This document shows positions 1 through 9,358 of a stretch of DNA of 64,000 nt, in pieces. Position 1 is the stretch's first letter; the number at the start of each line of letters is the position of its first letter. The stretch is taken from contig NC_015737.1 in the NCBI RefSeq assembly GCF_000270305.1, forward strand, positions 2,108,501 through 2,172,500, read 5' to 3'. The notes under the pieces were generated by a model that saw nothing but the letters and a program-made list of their open reading frames with translations, searched no databases and was not told the origin of the DNA. Source of the stretch: Clostridium sp. SY8519 (lineage in GTDB: Bacteria > Bacillota > Clostridia > Lachnospirales > Lachnospiraceae). The position numbers and the translations under genes were made by a program.

Positions 1-19
1 AAAAGGGAGGAAATCGATA

Positions 20-835
20 ATGGAAAGAAGATTTGGGAAAATCAGAAAGGCAGGAATCGTGTTCCTCTGTGCGGGAGTAGTGGTGGCAGCCGGAGTGCCG
101 GTATCCACTGTGCATGCGCAGGAAGCGGCCGCAGGACAGAAGATGGCGGTTACACGCGCCGCATCCGGGAAAACAGCAAGAACCCTGACACCGAAAAAGC
201 AGTACCTGGTGCCGAAAATGACATGCACACTGAAACTGTCCGGTGTGAAGGCCGCAAAAGTAAAATGGAGTTCTTCCAGCAAAAAAGTGGCTACAGTCAG
301 CAAAAAAGGAAAAGTAAAAGCTCTGCGGTATGGCAGGGCGACCATCTGGGCAAAATACAAAGGGAAAACCTACAAAGCCCAGATCATCGTAGTAAGCAAG
401 AAAAAGGCCACAGATATATTTGCGAAAGAAGTGGGAAAAGCGATTAAAAAACAGTATCCCAATGATCTGGACCGGCTGCTGGTGGCTTCTGATTTTGTAG
501 TTTCCAGCTTTTCCTATGGGAATTACTACACGGCGGAAGATTTGTTTGTCCATGGAAAGGGAACCTGCGCGGCAGGCGCCAAGATGGTGGAAAAAATTGT
601 AAAATCTATGGGGTATCCGGCGAAAACACGCTTCGCAGCCAAAGATAAGAAGAGCAGGTATCCTTCCAATGTCATCTTTGCTTCCCAGCATTACAATGTG
701 CAGGTGAACGTAAAGGGAAAAACCTATTACATTGACGGAACTCCGGGTTCCGGCGCCGTGTATCTGTCCACTTCAAAGAAACCGCTGTTTTGTATGGTCA
801 TGGGATATGTGACGATGGATGAAATCCATAAATAA
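20..835 (+). CDS. Secreted Ig-like/transglutaminase-like protein
   Basis: Predicted exported protein of 271 aa. Residues 1-33 form a signal peptide (basic start, hydrophobic core, VHAQ cleavage region). Residues about 60-126 resemble a bacterial Ig-like (BIG2) domain, with the WSSSSKKVATVSKKGKVKA pattern. The C-terminal half looks like a small transglutaminase-like papain fold with a plausible triad: Cys183 in KGTCAAGA, His224 in SQHYNVQV and Asp239 in YYIDGTPG. Such domains can be cysteine proteases or transglutaminases; the substrate is unknown. The start is supported by an AGGAGG site 8 nt upstream. It is followed by the promoter of the next transcription unit, so it probably ends its own unit. 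The fold call is by motif; the activity is inferred. Confidence 0.7.
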   Translation: MERRFGKIRKAGIVFLCAGVVVAAGVPVSTVHAQEAAAGQKMAVTRAASGKTARTLTPKKQYLVPKMTCTLKLSGVKAAKVKWSSSSKKVATVSKKGKVKALRYGRATIWAKYKGKTYKAQIIVVSKKKATDIFAKEVGKAIKKQYPNDLDRLLVASDFVVSSFSYGNYYTAEDLFVHGKGTCAAGAKMVEKIVKSMGYPAKTRFAAKDKKSRYPSNVIFASQHYNVQVNVKGKTYYIDGTPGSGAVYLSTSKKPLFCMVMGYVTMDEIHK

Positions 836-864
836 TTGACATTTCTCCGGTATTCTGCTAAAGT
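836..864 (+). promoter_or_regulatory. Sigma-A promoter for riboswitch-ATPase unit
   Basis: TTGACA at 836-841, a 17-nt spacer and TAAAGT at 859-864 preceded by an extended -10 TGC. It lies just after the stop codon of the upstream gene and would start transcription near 871, ahead of the structured leader of the ATPase gene. Confidence 0.55.
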
Positions 865-881
865 GGACTGACAACAGCATA

Positions 882-1040
882 CCGATGAACGAGGGAGTAG
901 TTTAAATATACGGTCAACAATCCCGGCCTGCGTGCCTGGCGGTATATACCATTTTGATTTTGTTATGGTTATGAGACTTTTTCATACAGGATTCCAAGCG
1001 AATGCGATGGATTTTTGTATGGAAGAGTCTCATTTTTTTT
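882..1040 (+). promoter_or_regulatory. Candidate yybP-ykoY (Mn2+) riboswitch with terminator
   Basis: The untranslated leader carries blocks like those of the yybP-ykoY manganese riboswitch, in the same order: GGGAGTAG at 893-900, GTCAACA at 913-919, a GC-rich CCCGGCC/GGC segment, and GAGAC plus T-run at 973-982. The 3' block overlaps a strong hairpin: the arm at 971-988 pairs with 1016-1033 over 18 bp with two G-U pairs, followed by eight T. That is the layout of a transcriptional switch in which the closed aptamer competes with the terminator. The downstream P-type cation ATPase is a known kind of target. I matched motifs by eye only; no covariance search was possible. Confidence 0.55.
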
Positions 1041-1093
1041 GAACGGTCTGCCCGCTGATCGGTACAATCAAGCAAAATGGCGAGGAGAAATGT

Positions 1094-3706
1094 ATGAAAC
1101 GATACGAACAGATGGAACAGGACCGGGTGCTGGAAGACCTGGCGTCCACACGGAACGGACTGTCTCCGGAGGAGGCCGGGCGGCGCCTGAAACAATACGG
1201 ACGAAATGCCCTGCAGGAGGGGAAAAGGCAGAGCCTGCTGCAGGTCTTCGCGTCCCAGTTCAAAGACCTCCTGGTAGTGATCCTGATTGTGGCGGCCGTG
1301 ATCTCCATGCTGTCAGGCAGTGTGGAAAGCACCGTGGTGATTTTTGCCGTACTGGTGCTGAACGCAGTCCTGGGAACGGTGCAGCACAGGAAGGCGGAGC
1401 AGTCCCTGGAGAGCCTGAAATCCCTGTCGTCGCCGAGCGCCAGGGTGCTGCGGGACGGACAGGTGGTCAGCATAGATTCCGCGGAGGTGGTGCCGGGGGA
1501 TATCCTGCTGGCAGAGGCCGGAGACCTGATTGTGGCGGACGGCCGCATCCTGGAAAGCCATTCCCTGCAGGTCAATGAAAGCTCGCTGACCGGCGAGTCC
1601 ACCAATGTGGAAAAGACGGACGAAATCCTTGCCGGGGATCTGCCGCTGGCAGACCGCAGAAACATGGTGTATTCCAGCGCGCTGGTTACCTACGGGCGGG
1701 CAGTCATCGTGGTAACGGCGACAGGAATGGATACGGAAATCGGCAGAATTGCTGAACTGATGAACGCCACCAAAGAGAAAAAGACCCCGCTGCAGGAAAG
1801 CCTGGATCAGTTCAGCAGCCGCCTGGCGGTATTGATTATGGTGATCTGCGCGGTGGTATTTGTCCTGGGATTTTTCCGCAGCCATCTGTCCCTGGTGGAT
1901 TCTTTGCTCTTTGCAGTGGCGCTTGCAGTGGCGGCCATTCCGGAAGCCCTGGGTTCCATTGTGACGATTGTCCAGGCCATGGGTACGCAGAAAATGGCAC
2001 GGGAGCATGCCATTATCAAAGAACTGAAGGCCGTCGAGAGTCTGGGATGCGTTTCTGTGATCTGTTCGGATAAAACCGGAACCCTGACCCAGAACCGTAT
2101 GACCGTGCAGGAAGTATATACCGATGGAGGCATCCGGGATTTCCATGCGCTTGACCTTCAGGCAGAACCGGACCGCAGACTGCTCTATGACGCCGTGCTG
2201 GCCAACGATTCTTCCTATCGAGACGGGGAAGGGATCGGGGATCCCACTGAATATTGTCTCCTGCAGATGGCGGAAGCGATGGGCGTATCTCATGAAGAAA
2301 TCCGCGGCGCCCATGAGCGCCTGTCGGAGCTCCCGTTTGATTCCGACCGCAAGCTGATGTCAGCGGAATACTGCATGGACGGCAGATATCTCCTGTTTAC
2401 CAAAGGGGCGCTGGATGTTCTTCTGGAGCGCACGGAGCATATCATGACGGCCCGGGGAACGGTTCCTTTTGACGCGGAAAAACGGAAAGCAGTCCAGGAG
2501 GCCAACCGGCATTTTTCGGAAAACGGACTCCGGGTGCTGGCGTTTGCCTGCAGAGAACTGCCGGAGCAGACAGAACTGACCGTGGAAGAGGAGTACGGAT
2601 ATACGTTTCTGGGCTTAATATCCATGATGGATCCGCCCCGGGAGGAATCTGTGACGGCAGTGGCAGAAGCCAAGCGCGCGGGAATCCGTCCGGTGATGAT
2701 CACCGGAGATCACAAAGTCACGGCCGCGGCCATCGCGAAGCAGATCGGGATATTTGAAGAGGGCGATCTTGCCGTGACCGGTATGGAACTGGATGCCATG
2801 TCGGAGGAAGAACTGGACCAGAAGGTGGAGGAAATATCCGTCTATGCCCGGGTGTCGCCGGAAAACAAGATCCGGATTGTGGAAGCCTGGCAGAAACGGG
2901 GACACATTACAGCGATGACCGGCGACGGAGTCAATGACGCCCCCGCGCTGAAAAAGGCGGATATCGGCGTAGCCATGGGGATTACCGGCACGGAAGTATC
3001 AAAAGACGCGGCCGCCATGATTCTGACGGATGACAATTTCGCCACGATCATCAAGGCGGTAGCCAACGGCAGGAATGTATTCCGGAATATTAAAAATGCC
3101 ATCGAATTTCTGCTGTCCGGAAACATGGCGGGAATCCTGGCCGTATTATACGCGTCCATTGCCGCTTTGCCGGTACCCTTCGCAGCGGTGCATCTGCTGT
3201 TTATCAATCTGCTGACGGATTCTCTGCCTGCCCTGGCCATCGGGATGGAACCGCCGAAGAAAGACCTGCTTTCCGATCCGCCCAGAGATCCGCAGGAAGG
3301 TATTTTAACCAGGAGATTTGTCCGGGATATGGTATTTCACGGCCTGCTGATTGCCGTGGCTTCCATGACAGCGTTTTATCTGGGCGATCCCGTCGGACAC
3401 CATGGCGCCGCCATGACGATGGCGTTTTCCACCCTGACCCTTGCGCGGCTGTTCCACGGATTTAACTGCCGTGACCGGCATTCCATCTTCCGCATCGGGT
3501 TCCGCAGCAACCCCTATTCCCTCGGAGCCTTCGGCCTGGGTCTGGTTTTACTGAACCTGGTATTGTTTGTGCCGTTTCTGCAGCCCTGGTTCAGTGTCAG
3601 CCGGCTGACCGGCTTCCAGTACGGGATGATTTATCTGCTGGCATTTCTGCCGACGGCGGTGATCCAGTGCATCAAAGTGATCCGGGAGCACAGGGAAAAA
3701 GACTGA
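1094..3706 (+). CDS. P-type cation (Ca2+/Mn2+) ATPase
   Basis: 870-aa P2-type ATPase that would pump a divalent cation across the membrane using ATP. Visible motifs: actuator-domain LTGES near residue 166, M4 PEAL, phosphorylation site DKTGTLTQ with Asp326, GDGVND hinge, and M6 NLLTDSLPALAIG. The PEAL form with an otherwise SERCA/PMCA-like layout is usual for calcium-type ATPases of Firmicutes. The upstream leader resembles a manganese riboswitch, and family members under such switches are manganese exporters, so Mn2+ efflux is an attractive alternative to Ca2+. The start has GAGGAG 6 nt upstream. A weak hairpin without a good T-run follows at 3720-3754. Confidence 0.9.
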   Translation: MKRYEQMEQDRVLEDLASTRNGLSPEEAGRRLKQYGRNALQEGKRQSLLQVFASQFKDLLVVILIVAAVISMLSGSVESTVVIFAVLVLNAVLGTVQHRKAEQSLESLKSLSSPSARVLRDGQVVSIDSAEVVPGDILLAEAGDLIVADGRILESHSLQVNESSLTGESTNVEKTDEILAGDLPLADRRNMVYSSALVTYGRAVIVVTATGMDTEIGRIAELMNATKEKKTPLQESLDQFSSRLAVLIMVICAVVFVLGFFRSHLSLVDSLLFAVALAVAAIPEALGSIVTIVQAMGTQKMAREHAIIKELKAVESLGCVSVICSDKTGTLTQNRMTVQEVYTDGGIRDFHALDLQAEPDRRLLYDAVLANDSSYRDGEGIGDPTEYCLLQMAEAMGVSHEEIRGAHERLSELPFDSDRKLMSAEYCMDGRYLLFTKGALDVLLERTEHIMTARGTVPFDAEKRKAVQEANRHFSENGLRVLAFACRELPEQTELTVEEEYGYTFLGLISMMDPPREESVTAVAEAKRAGIRPVMITGDHKVTAAAIAKQIGIFEEGDLAVTGMELDAMSEEELDQKVEEISVYARVSPENKIRIVEAWQKRGHITAMTGDGVNDAPALKKADIGVAMGITGTEVSKDAAAMILTDDNFATIIKAVANGRNVFRNIKNAIEFLLSGNMAGILAVLYASIAALPVPFAAVHLLFINLLTDSLPALAIGMEPPKKDLLSDPPRDPQEGILTRRFVRDMVFHGLLIAVASMTAFYLGDPVGHHGAAMTMAFSTLTLARLFHGFNCRDRHSIFRIGFRSNPYSLGAFGLGLVLLNLVLFVPFLQPWFSVSRLTGFQYGMIYLLAFLPTAVIQCIKVIREHREKD

Positions 3707-3863
3707 CCGGCGCGTGCCGGCGTTCCCGGAATGGATGCCCGGATCCGGGAACGCTTGTGCTGCCGGAAAAATTGCTATAGAATAGAGAAGTTCAAAGCAG
3801 TGATCCGGCGTCTGTCAGCAGAGGATGCGGCAGAAACGCCATGAGAATACGGGAGATTTCATC

Positions 3864-4859
3864 ATGAAAACAAAAGTGTATATTGACGGGCAGAGCGGAA
3901 CCACCGGTCTGCAGATCTATGACAGAATCGGCGCACGGGAGGATCTGGAGCTGCTCCGCATTAAGGAAGAACTGCGTCATGATACGGAAGAACGCAGAAA
4001 ATACCTGAATGCAGCGGATATTGTATTTCTCTGCCTGCCGGATGCGGGAGCCAGAGAGGCAGTGGCGCTGATTGAGAATCCGGAGGTGCGGGTGATTGAC
4101 GCGTCCACCGCACACCGCACGGCGGAAGGGTGGACCTACGGCTACCCGGAGCTGTCACCGGAACAGCGGCAGGCGATCGCCGGCAGCAAACGAGTGGCCA
4201 ATCCCGGCTGCCACGCCACCGGCCTGATTTCTTCTGCGGCGCCGCTGGTGCGCATGGGAATCCTGCCGGAGGATTATCCCCTGACCTGTTATTCCCTGAC
4301 CGGTTATTCCGGCGGCGGGAAAAAGATGATCGCGTCCTATGAAAGCGCGGACAAGGCAGAGGCGCTGTATGCCCCCGGAATCTACGGACTGTCCCTGCGC
4401 CACAAGCATATTCCGGAAATGCAGAAGGTGACAGGTCTGAAATTTCCGCCGGTTTTCATGCCGGTAGTGGATGATTATTACAAAGGGATGGCAACCACCA
4501 TTATGCTTCAGAACCGTCTCCTGCCCGGAAAGCCTTCCGCCCGGGAGATCAGCGAACGCCTGGCGGAATATTACGCCGGCGAACGGTTTGTTTCGGTGAT
4601 GCCTTTTGGGGAAAGTGACAGTACGCTGTATGCCAATGCCCTGGCGGGCACCAATCGGCTGGTCCTGACCGTATGCGGCCATGAGGATCAGACGTCCGTT
4701 ACCGCGCTGTTTGACAATCTTGGAAAAGGCGCCTCCGGCGCGGCGGTTCAGAATATGAATATTATGCTTGGGCTGGATGAGGCGGTCGGTCTGCAACACG
4801 GAACGAATACCTCCCGGGAGGAGAAAAAAGACTGCGCATGCGGAAAAATACAGGCATGA
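3864..4859 (+). CDS. argC: N-acetyl-gamma-glutamyl-phosphate reductase
   Basis: 331-aa NADPH-dependent reductase of arginine biosynthesis, converting N-acetylglutamyl phosphate to the semialdehyde. The N-terminal GQSGTTGLQ is the nucleotide-binding loop, and the active-site cysteine is Cys116 in NPGCHATG. The length fits the short ArgC class. An in-frame ATG at 3825 exists, but GGGAG at 3851-3855 sits 8 nt before the ATG at 3864, where homology begins. No other arg gene is adjacent, so it stands as a single-gene unit. Its 3' end overlaps its own terminator. Confidence 0.9.
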   Translation: MKTKVYIDGQSGTTGLQIYDRIGAREDLELLRIKEELRHDTEERRKYLNAADIVFLCLPDAGAREAVALIENPEVRVIDASTAHRTAEGWTYGYPELSPEQRQAIAGSKRVANPGCHATGLISSAAPLVRMGILPEDYPLTCYSLTGYSGGGKKMIASYESADKAEALYAPGIYGLSLRHKHIPEMQKVTGLKFPPVFMPVVDDYYKGMATTIMLQNRLLPGKPSAREISERLAEYYAGERFVSVMPFGESDSTLYANALAGTNRLVLTVCGHEDQTSVTALFDNLGKGASGAAVQNMNIMLGLDEAVGLQHGTNTSREEKKDCACGKIQA

Positions 4860-4873
4860 CGCGGTCTTTTTTT
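4824..4873 (+). terminator. Terminator overlapping argC 3' end
   Basis: AAAAAAGACTGCG (4824-4836) pairs with CGCGGTCTTTTTT (from 4860), with one G-U pair, and the right arm is part of a run of seven T. The stem begins inside the argC coding region and spans its stop codon. Confidence 0.7.
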
Positions 4874-4978
4874 GAAAAAGGAAAACCGGCGGTTGCGGGA
4901 AAGATAACCTACGAAAACGCAGGGTAATATAACCCAGTAATTGTGTAGATGAAAAGACTGGCGGATTCGGCGGTTTCT

Positions 4979-4987
4979 TGATATAAT
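4979..4987 (+). promoter_or_regulatory. Extended -10 promoter of vWA/MoxR operon
   Basis: TGATATAAT, an extended -10 with a consensus TATAAT hexamer at 4982-4987. No convincing -35 is seen at the usual distance. Transcription would start about 70 nt before the vWA gene. Confidence 0.45.
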
Positions 4988-5062
4988 AAGTAATATTTTG
5001 GGCTGCAAAGCGCATAGAATTCCACAGAAAAGGAGCAGGGCCGGAAGGCCCGGAACAGGTGT

Positions 5063-6463
5063 ATGCAGAAACAGAACCAGGAAGAACTGTATAAGTACAA
5101 GCGGCGTCTGGCCGCGCAGATCATGGATTATGTCCGGGACCAGCTGATCGTGGCCCTGCCCTTTTTTCACAGGGCGATTCTGAAAATGCCCGTGGAATTT
5201 TATGGAATCCGGGATGACGGGGCAGGCAATCAGCTTCCGGCGGGCATGGGTACGGACGGAGTTTCCGCGTTCGTCCATCAGGACCGGGCGCTGGAGCTGT
5301 TCCGGCAGGAGAAGGAGCGGCTGCCCAGAATCTATCTGCACATGCTGCTGCACTGTATTTACAGCCATCCCTTTTCCTATGAGCAGATGCGGAAGGAATA
5401 CTGGGATTTTGCGGCGGATGCCGCGGTGGAACATACGATTCTTGAGATGCGCCGCCAGGAATTCACCCTGCAGGAGGATGAACTGCGCCGCAGAAAAATC
5501 GAGGCGCTGAAGCAGCGCGCAGGCAGTATGACAGCAGAGAATGTGTACCATTATCTGTATACACATCCGGAAGAAGCGGAGGAACTTCTGCGGGACAGCA
5601 GCCTGTTTTGTCAGGACATTCATCAGTTCTGGATTCCGGACAGCACTGCTGCGCACAGACGGAAGTATGAGAAGAATCCCCATCCCGGCATAAACAAAAT
5701 CAGTCAGGACTGGAAAAAGCTGGGACAGAGCGTCAAGCTGGACATTCAGGTGTTTGAAAAAAACCAGGGACTGGCCCCGGGATCTTTATCGGAAAATCTG
5801 CAGGAAGTGGTGCGGGACCGGTACAATTACGAGGAATTTCTGAGGAAATTCGCGGTTACCAATGAAGAGATTCATATCAACCATGAGGAATTTGACTATA
5901 TTTATTATACCTACGGAATGGAGCGGTACGGCAATATGCCGCTGATCGAACCGCTGGAATACCGGGAAACCAAGAAAGTGCACGATTTTGTCATTGCCAT
6001 TGACACATCCGGGTCCTGCCAGGGATCTACCGTACGCAACTTTCTGTCCCGGACCTATTCCATTTTGAAAAGCACCCGGAGCTTTTTCCATGAGGTAAAT
6101 ATCCATGTGATTCAGTGCGACGCGAAAGTACAGTCCGATGTGAAGCTTACCAGCGACGAGGAGTTTGAAGCTTATATGAAAGAAATCCGGATTTCCGGAT
6201 TCGGCGGCACGGATTTCCGTCCGGTGTTTCAGCATGTGGATCAGATGATCCGCGAAGGGGAATTTACCGACTTGCGGGGGCTGATTTATTTTACGGACGG
6301 CATGGGAACGTTTCCCGAACGGATGCCGTCCTATCAGACAGCATTTGTCTTTGTCAGCGATTGGAACAAAATACCGAAGATCCCTGCCTGGGCCATAAAG
6401 CTGGTGCTCAGGGATGAGGATTTTCAGGAGGATGACTGGAAAAAAGGAGTATTGCAGGAGTGA
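5063..6463 (+). CDS. vWA-like protein with metallopeptidase-like N-terminus (DUF2201 type)
   Basis: 466-aa soluble protein. The N-terminal half has the zincin-like HMLLHCIYSHP stretch (His97, His102) seen in the putative metallopeptidase domain that usually precedes a VWA-like domain. The C-terminal half has the metal-ion-dependent adhesion motif DTSGS (Asp314) and a later FTDG motif. Proteins of this type are typically paired with MoxR AAA+ ATPases, in which the ATPase and vWA protein act together as a chaperone-like or metal-insertion module. Here the next gene is exactly such an ATPase, overlapping by 4 bp (GTGA). The function is not established; partnership with the ATPase is inferred from the overlap and known family pairing. 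Confidence 0.75.
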   Translation: MQKQNQEELYKYKRRLAAQIMDYVRDQLIVALPFFHRAILKMPVEFYGIRDDGAGNQLPAGMGTDGVSAFVHQDRALELFRQEKERLPRIYLHMLLHCIYSHPFSYEQMRKEYWDFAADAAVEHTILEMRRQEFTLQEDELRRRKIEALKQRAGSMTAENVYHYLYTHPEEAEELLRDSSLFCQDIHQFWIPDSTAAHRRKYEKNPHPGINKISQDWKKLGQSVKLDIQVFEKNQGLAPGSLSENLQEVVRDRYNYEEFLRKFAVTNEEIHINHEEFDYIYYTYGMERYGNMPLIEPLEYRETKKVHDFVIAIDTSGSCQGSTVRNFLSRTYSILKSTRSFFHEVNIHVIQCDAKVQSDVKLTSDEEFEAYMKEIRISGFGGTDFRPVFQHVDQMIREGEFTDLRGLIYFTDGMGTFPERMPSYQTAFVFVSDWNKIPKIPAWAIKLVLRDEDFQEDDWKKGVLQE

Positions 6464-8016
6464 ATATAAAAGAAGCGAAAAATCAGATTGAACAGGCGGT
6501 AAAGATCTATCTGACGAAAGATGAGTACGGAAATTACAGGATTCCGCTGGAAAAACAGCGGCCGGTGTTTCTGGTCGGCGCGCCGGGCATCGGCAAAACG
6601 GCAATCATGGAACAGATTGCCAGAAAGCTGGATATTGCCCTGGTATCCTATTCCATGACCCATCATACGAGACAGAGTGCCATCGGTCTGCCGTTTATCG
6701 TACACAAATCCTATGGCGGCGAAGAATTTGATGTCTCCATGTATACCATGAGTGAAATCATAGCTTCTGTCTATGAAAGCATGGAAAAGAGCGGGAAAAA
6801 AGAGGGGATTCTTTTCCTGGACGAGATCAACTGTGTTTCGGAGACTCTGGGACCCTCCATGCTGCAGTTCCTGCAGTACAAGACCTTCGGCAACCATGCG
6901 GTACCCCGGGGCTGGGTTGTGGTAACTGCCGGGAATCCGCCGGAATTTAACCGCTCGGTGCGCGAATTCGATGTAGTGACCCTGGATCGTCTGAAAGTCC
7001 TGGAAGTGGAGCCGGATTATGACGAATGGAAGATCTATGCGCAGCAGAACAGTCTGCACAAGGCGATTCTCACCTATCTGGATATTAAGAAGGAAGACTT
7101 CTATGAGATTGAAAATACGGTGGACGGGAAGAACTATGTGACGGCCCGGGGCTGGGAGGATCTGTCCCAGGCGATCACTCTCTACGAGGAAAACGGTTTT
7201 CCTGTGGATGAGACCCTGGTGAGCCAGTATATTCACAACAAGCGGATCACCGGCGAGTTTTCCGCCTATTATGAACTGTATAACAAATACCGCACCGACT
7301 ATCAGATCCAGGATATTCTCACCGGGACTGCCAGCGCCATGGTACAGAAACGCGCCCAAAAAGCTTCTTTTGATGAACGGATCTCCATTATGGGACTGCT
7401 CCTGGAAGCCCTGCTTCCGCAGATCAAGGCCAATATTGCGGAAGAAGAAGATCTCAAGCTGCTGCTGCCCCGGCTGCGGTCTATGAAAGAAAAACTGTCT
7501 GCCGCGGATCAGGGAACAAAACGGGGCTTTGTGACGGATGCGCTGGACGCCCTGAACGAAGAGCTGGCGGCCGAGATGCAGACCGGGGAAGCCGGAAGCG
7601 GACTGACGGAAGAGCAGCGCAGAAGCTATCAGTACCGGATGGCATTCGCCGCAGCCGTCAGCCGGCAGATCCGTCTGGAAAACCCTGCGGAAGAGACAGG
7701 AGCGTTCCAGATCCTGTCCGGACAGTACGCAAAACGGGTGGAGGCCATGCAGAAGGAATCCGCCCTGATTTCCGCCAAGCTGTCCGAACTGTTCCGGTTT
7801 GTGGAGCAGACCTTCGGAGACGGCAACGAGATGCTGATCCTGGTGACAGAACTGACGGTAAATTACAGCAGCGCGAAATTTATTGCGGAACACGGCTGCG
7901 ACGCATATTACAGATACAATAAGAAGTTTCTGCTCTATGAACGCAACCGGGAGCTGATGGACGAGCTGAATGCGCTGGCAGAACGGGAGAAATCCGGAGA
8001 GGATCTGATGATCTGA
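6460..8016 (+). CDS. MoxR-family AAA+ ATPase
   Basis: 518-aa ATPase with Walker A GAPGIGKT (residues 40-47), Walker B FLDE (Asp121, Glu122) and sensor-1 asparagine in TAGNP (Asn159). It is longer than minimal MoxR proteins: the AAA+ core lies in about the first 250 residues and the rest is a helical C-terminal region of unknown role. It begins at a GTG overlapping the stop of the vWA gene, with AGGAG just upstream, which implies translational coupling. It likely remodels or activates a client together with the vWA partner. The client is unknown, though the downstream LRR, LarE and ATP-grasp genes are candidates by position. Confidence 0.85.
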   Translation: MNIKEAKNQIEQAVKIYLTKDEYGNYRIPLEKQRPVFLVGAPGIGKTAIMEQIARKLDIALVSYSMTHHTRQSAIGLPFIVHKSYGGEEFDVSMYTMSEIIASVYESMEKSGKKEGILFLDEINCVSETLGPSMLQFLQYKTFGNHAVPRGWVVVTAGNPPEFNRSVREFDVVTLDRLKVLEVEPDYDEWKIYAQQNSLHKAILTYLDIKKEDFYEIENTVDGKNYVTARGWEDLSQAITLYEENGFPVDETLVSQYIHNKRITGEFSAYYELYNKYRTDYQIQDILTGTASAMVQKRAQKASFDERISIMGLLLEALLPQIKANIAEEEDLKLLLPRLRSMKEKLSAADQGTKRGFVTDALDALNEELAAEMQTGEAGSGLTEEQRRSYQYRMAFAAAVSRQIRLENPAEETGAFQILSGQYAKRVEAMQKESALISAKLSELFRFVEQTFGDGNEMLILVTELTVNYSSAKFIAEHGCDAYYRYNKKFLLYERNRELMDELNALAEREKSGEDLMI

Positions 8017-8017
8017 T

Positions 8018-9337
8018 ATGAATGACCAGTTTGAATATGAGAAGACGGACCGCGGCATCCGGCTGACAAAATATATCGGAAACGCGGCAGAAGTGGCGCT
8101 GCCCACGGAAATAGACGGCGAACCGGTGACAATTCTCGGAAGCCACGCGTTTTTTGAAAACGGGATGGATATCCGCAGGATTCTGGTCCCGGGCACTGTG
8201 AAAGTGATCGAAGCGTATGCCTGCGAATTCTGCCTTGGGCTTCGGGAACTCCGCTTAGCGGAGGGTGTGGAGGAACTGCACCAGGGCTTTCTGGTGGTGA
8301 GCCAGCAGCAGGAGCTGTATATTCCCTCTACGGTACGCCTGATTGAGGCGCCGGATGAGCTGGGTACCGCCCTGCGGATTTCCCCGAAGAACCCCTGGTA
8401 CCATACGGACGGATATGCCCTGTACCGCCGGACGGAAGACGGCGGGCTGGCCCTGGAAGCGGTGCGAAACGGGGCGCAGCGGCAGGAATATGAGATTCCG
8501 GAGGGCGTGACACAGATCAGGGCCCATGCCTTTGACAGCCAGACGGCGCTGCGCCGTCTGACCATTCCTTCCACGATGCGGGAGATGGCAGAAGGGGTTC
8601 TGGTGGATTTCCGGAATCCCTTCAACGAAGAAAGCGGCATAACGGAACTGATCCTTTCCCCGGACAACACCAGTTATTTTATGGAAGAAAGCGGTCTGTA
8701 CCGGCATCTGCCGGAGGGCGGTCTGGAGCTGATCCGTTATTTCGGCGACCAGCAGGACGTCATACCGGCGCCGGAAATCCGGGTGATCGGACGGGGTGCC
8801 TTTGCCAAATCCAGGATCCGCAGGATTACTATTCCGTCCACCATAGAAAAAATATACGGGGAAGCTTTTGCGGACTGTCCGCTGGAAACCGTATTTTTTC
8901 AGGCGGCGGAAATGGAGATTTTCTTCCCCAGCATTCACCCCTATCTGCTGAAAAACGCGCTGAAAGGGTTTGGCGCAAACGGAAAATTATATGATTTTTC
9001 CTTCTATGACCGGGTGCTGGAGGATCCTTCCCTGAACCCGGAAAAAGTCCGTATGATTCTCTGCCGGCTGAAATATCCGGAAAATCTGCCGGAAACAGTC
9101 AGGGAGACCTATATCGAAAACCTTTCCGAACATGTGGAGCAGATTGCTGCCAGACAGGCGGAGAAAAAGGACCTGGACGGATTAAAGCAGATGGCGGAGC
9201 AGGGTTTTTTCACCGCGGCCAATGTGGACCGTGTTATAGAGATCCTGAACCGGGCGCACTGGCAGGAAGGGCTGACAGCCGTTATGAACTACAAAAATGA
9301 TACCATTGGAAATCAGGCGTTTGATTTTTCCCTGTAG
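8018..9337 (+). CDS. BspA-type leucine-rich repeat protein
   Basis: 439-aa protein with several LRR_5 (BspA-like) repeats, such as the segments around VEELHQGFL, IRAHAFDSQTALRRLTIPST and IGRGAFAKSRIRRITIPST. There is no signal peptide or membrane segment, so it is probably cytoplasmic, unlike the surface BspA proteins. The C-terminal 130 residues are helical and charged, without clear repeats. It starts one base after the moxR stop and is clearly co-transcribed. A role as a scaffold or substrate-recognition subunit for the MoxR/vWA pair is a guess from position only. Confidence 0.75.
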   Translation: MNDQFEYEKTDRGIRLTKYIGNAAEVALPTEIDGEPVTILGSHAFFENGMDIRRILVPGTVKVIEAYACEFCLGLRELRLAEGVEELHQGFLVVSQQQELYIPSTVRLIEAPDELGTALRISPKNPWYHTDGYALYRRTEDGGLALEAVRNGAQRQEYEIPEGVTQIRAHAFDSQTALRRLTIPSTMREMAEGVLVDFRNPFNEESGITELILSPDNTSYFMEESGLYRHLPEGGLELIRYFGDQQDVIPAPEIRVIGRGAFAKSRIRRITIPSTIEKIYGEAFADCPLETVFFQAAEMEIFFPSIHPYLLKNALKGFGANGKLYDFSFYDRVLEDPSLNPEKVRMILCRLKYPENLPETVRETYIENLSEHVEQIAARQAEKKDLDGLKQMAEQGFFTAANVDRVIEILNRAHWQEGLTAVMNYKNDTIGNQAFDFSL

Positions 9338-9358
9338 CAAAAGATGAGGAGACAGGAT

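Noticed and set aside
3720..3754. Rho-independent terminator after the P-type ATPase
   Set aside because: The 11-bp stem GCGTTCCCGGA/TCCGGGAACGC is good, but only TTGTGCT follows, so termination is doubtful; noted within the ATPase entry.
6424..8670. 748-aa open frame on the minus strand
   Set aside because: It lies opposite the moxR and LRR genes, which have clear motifs and ribosome-binding sites; the antisense frame has no recognisable domain and is a shadow.
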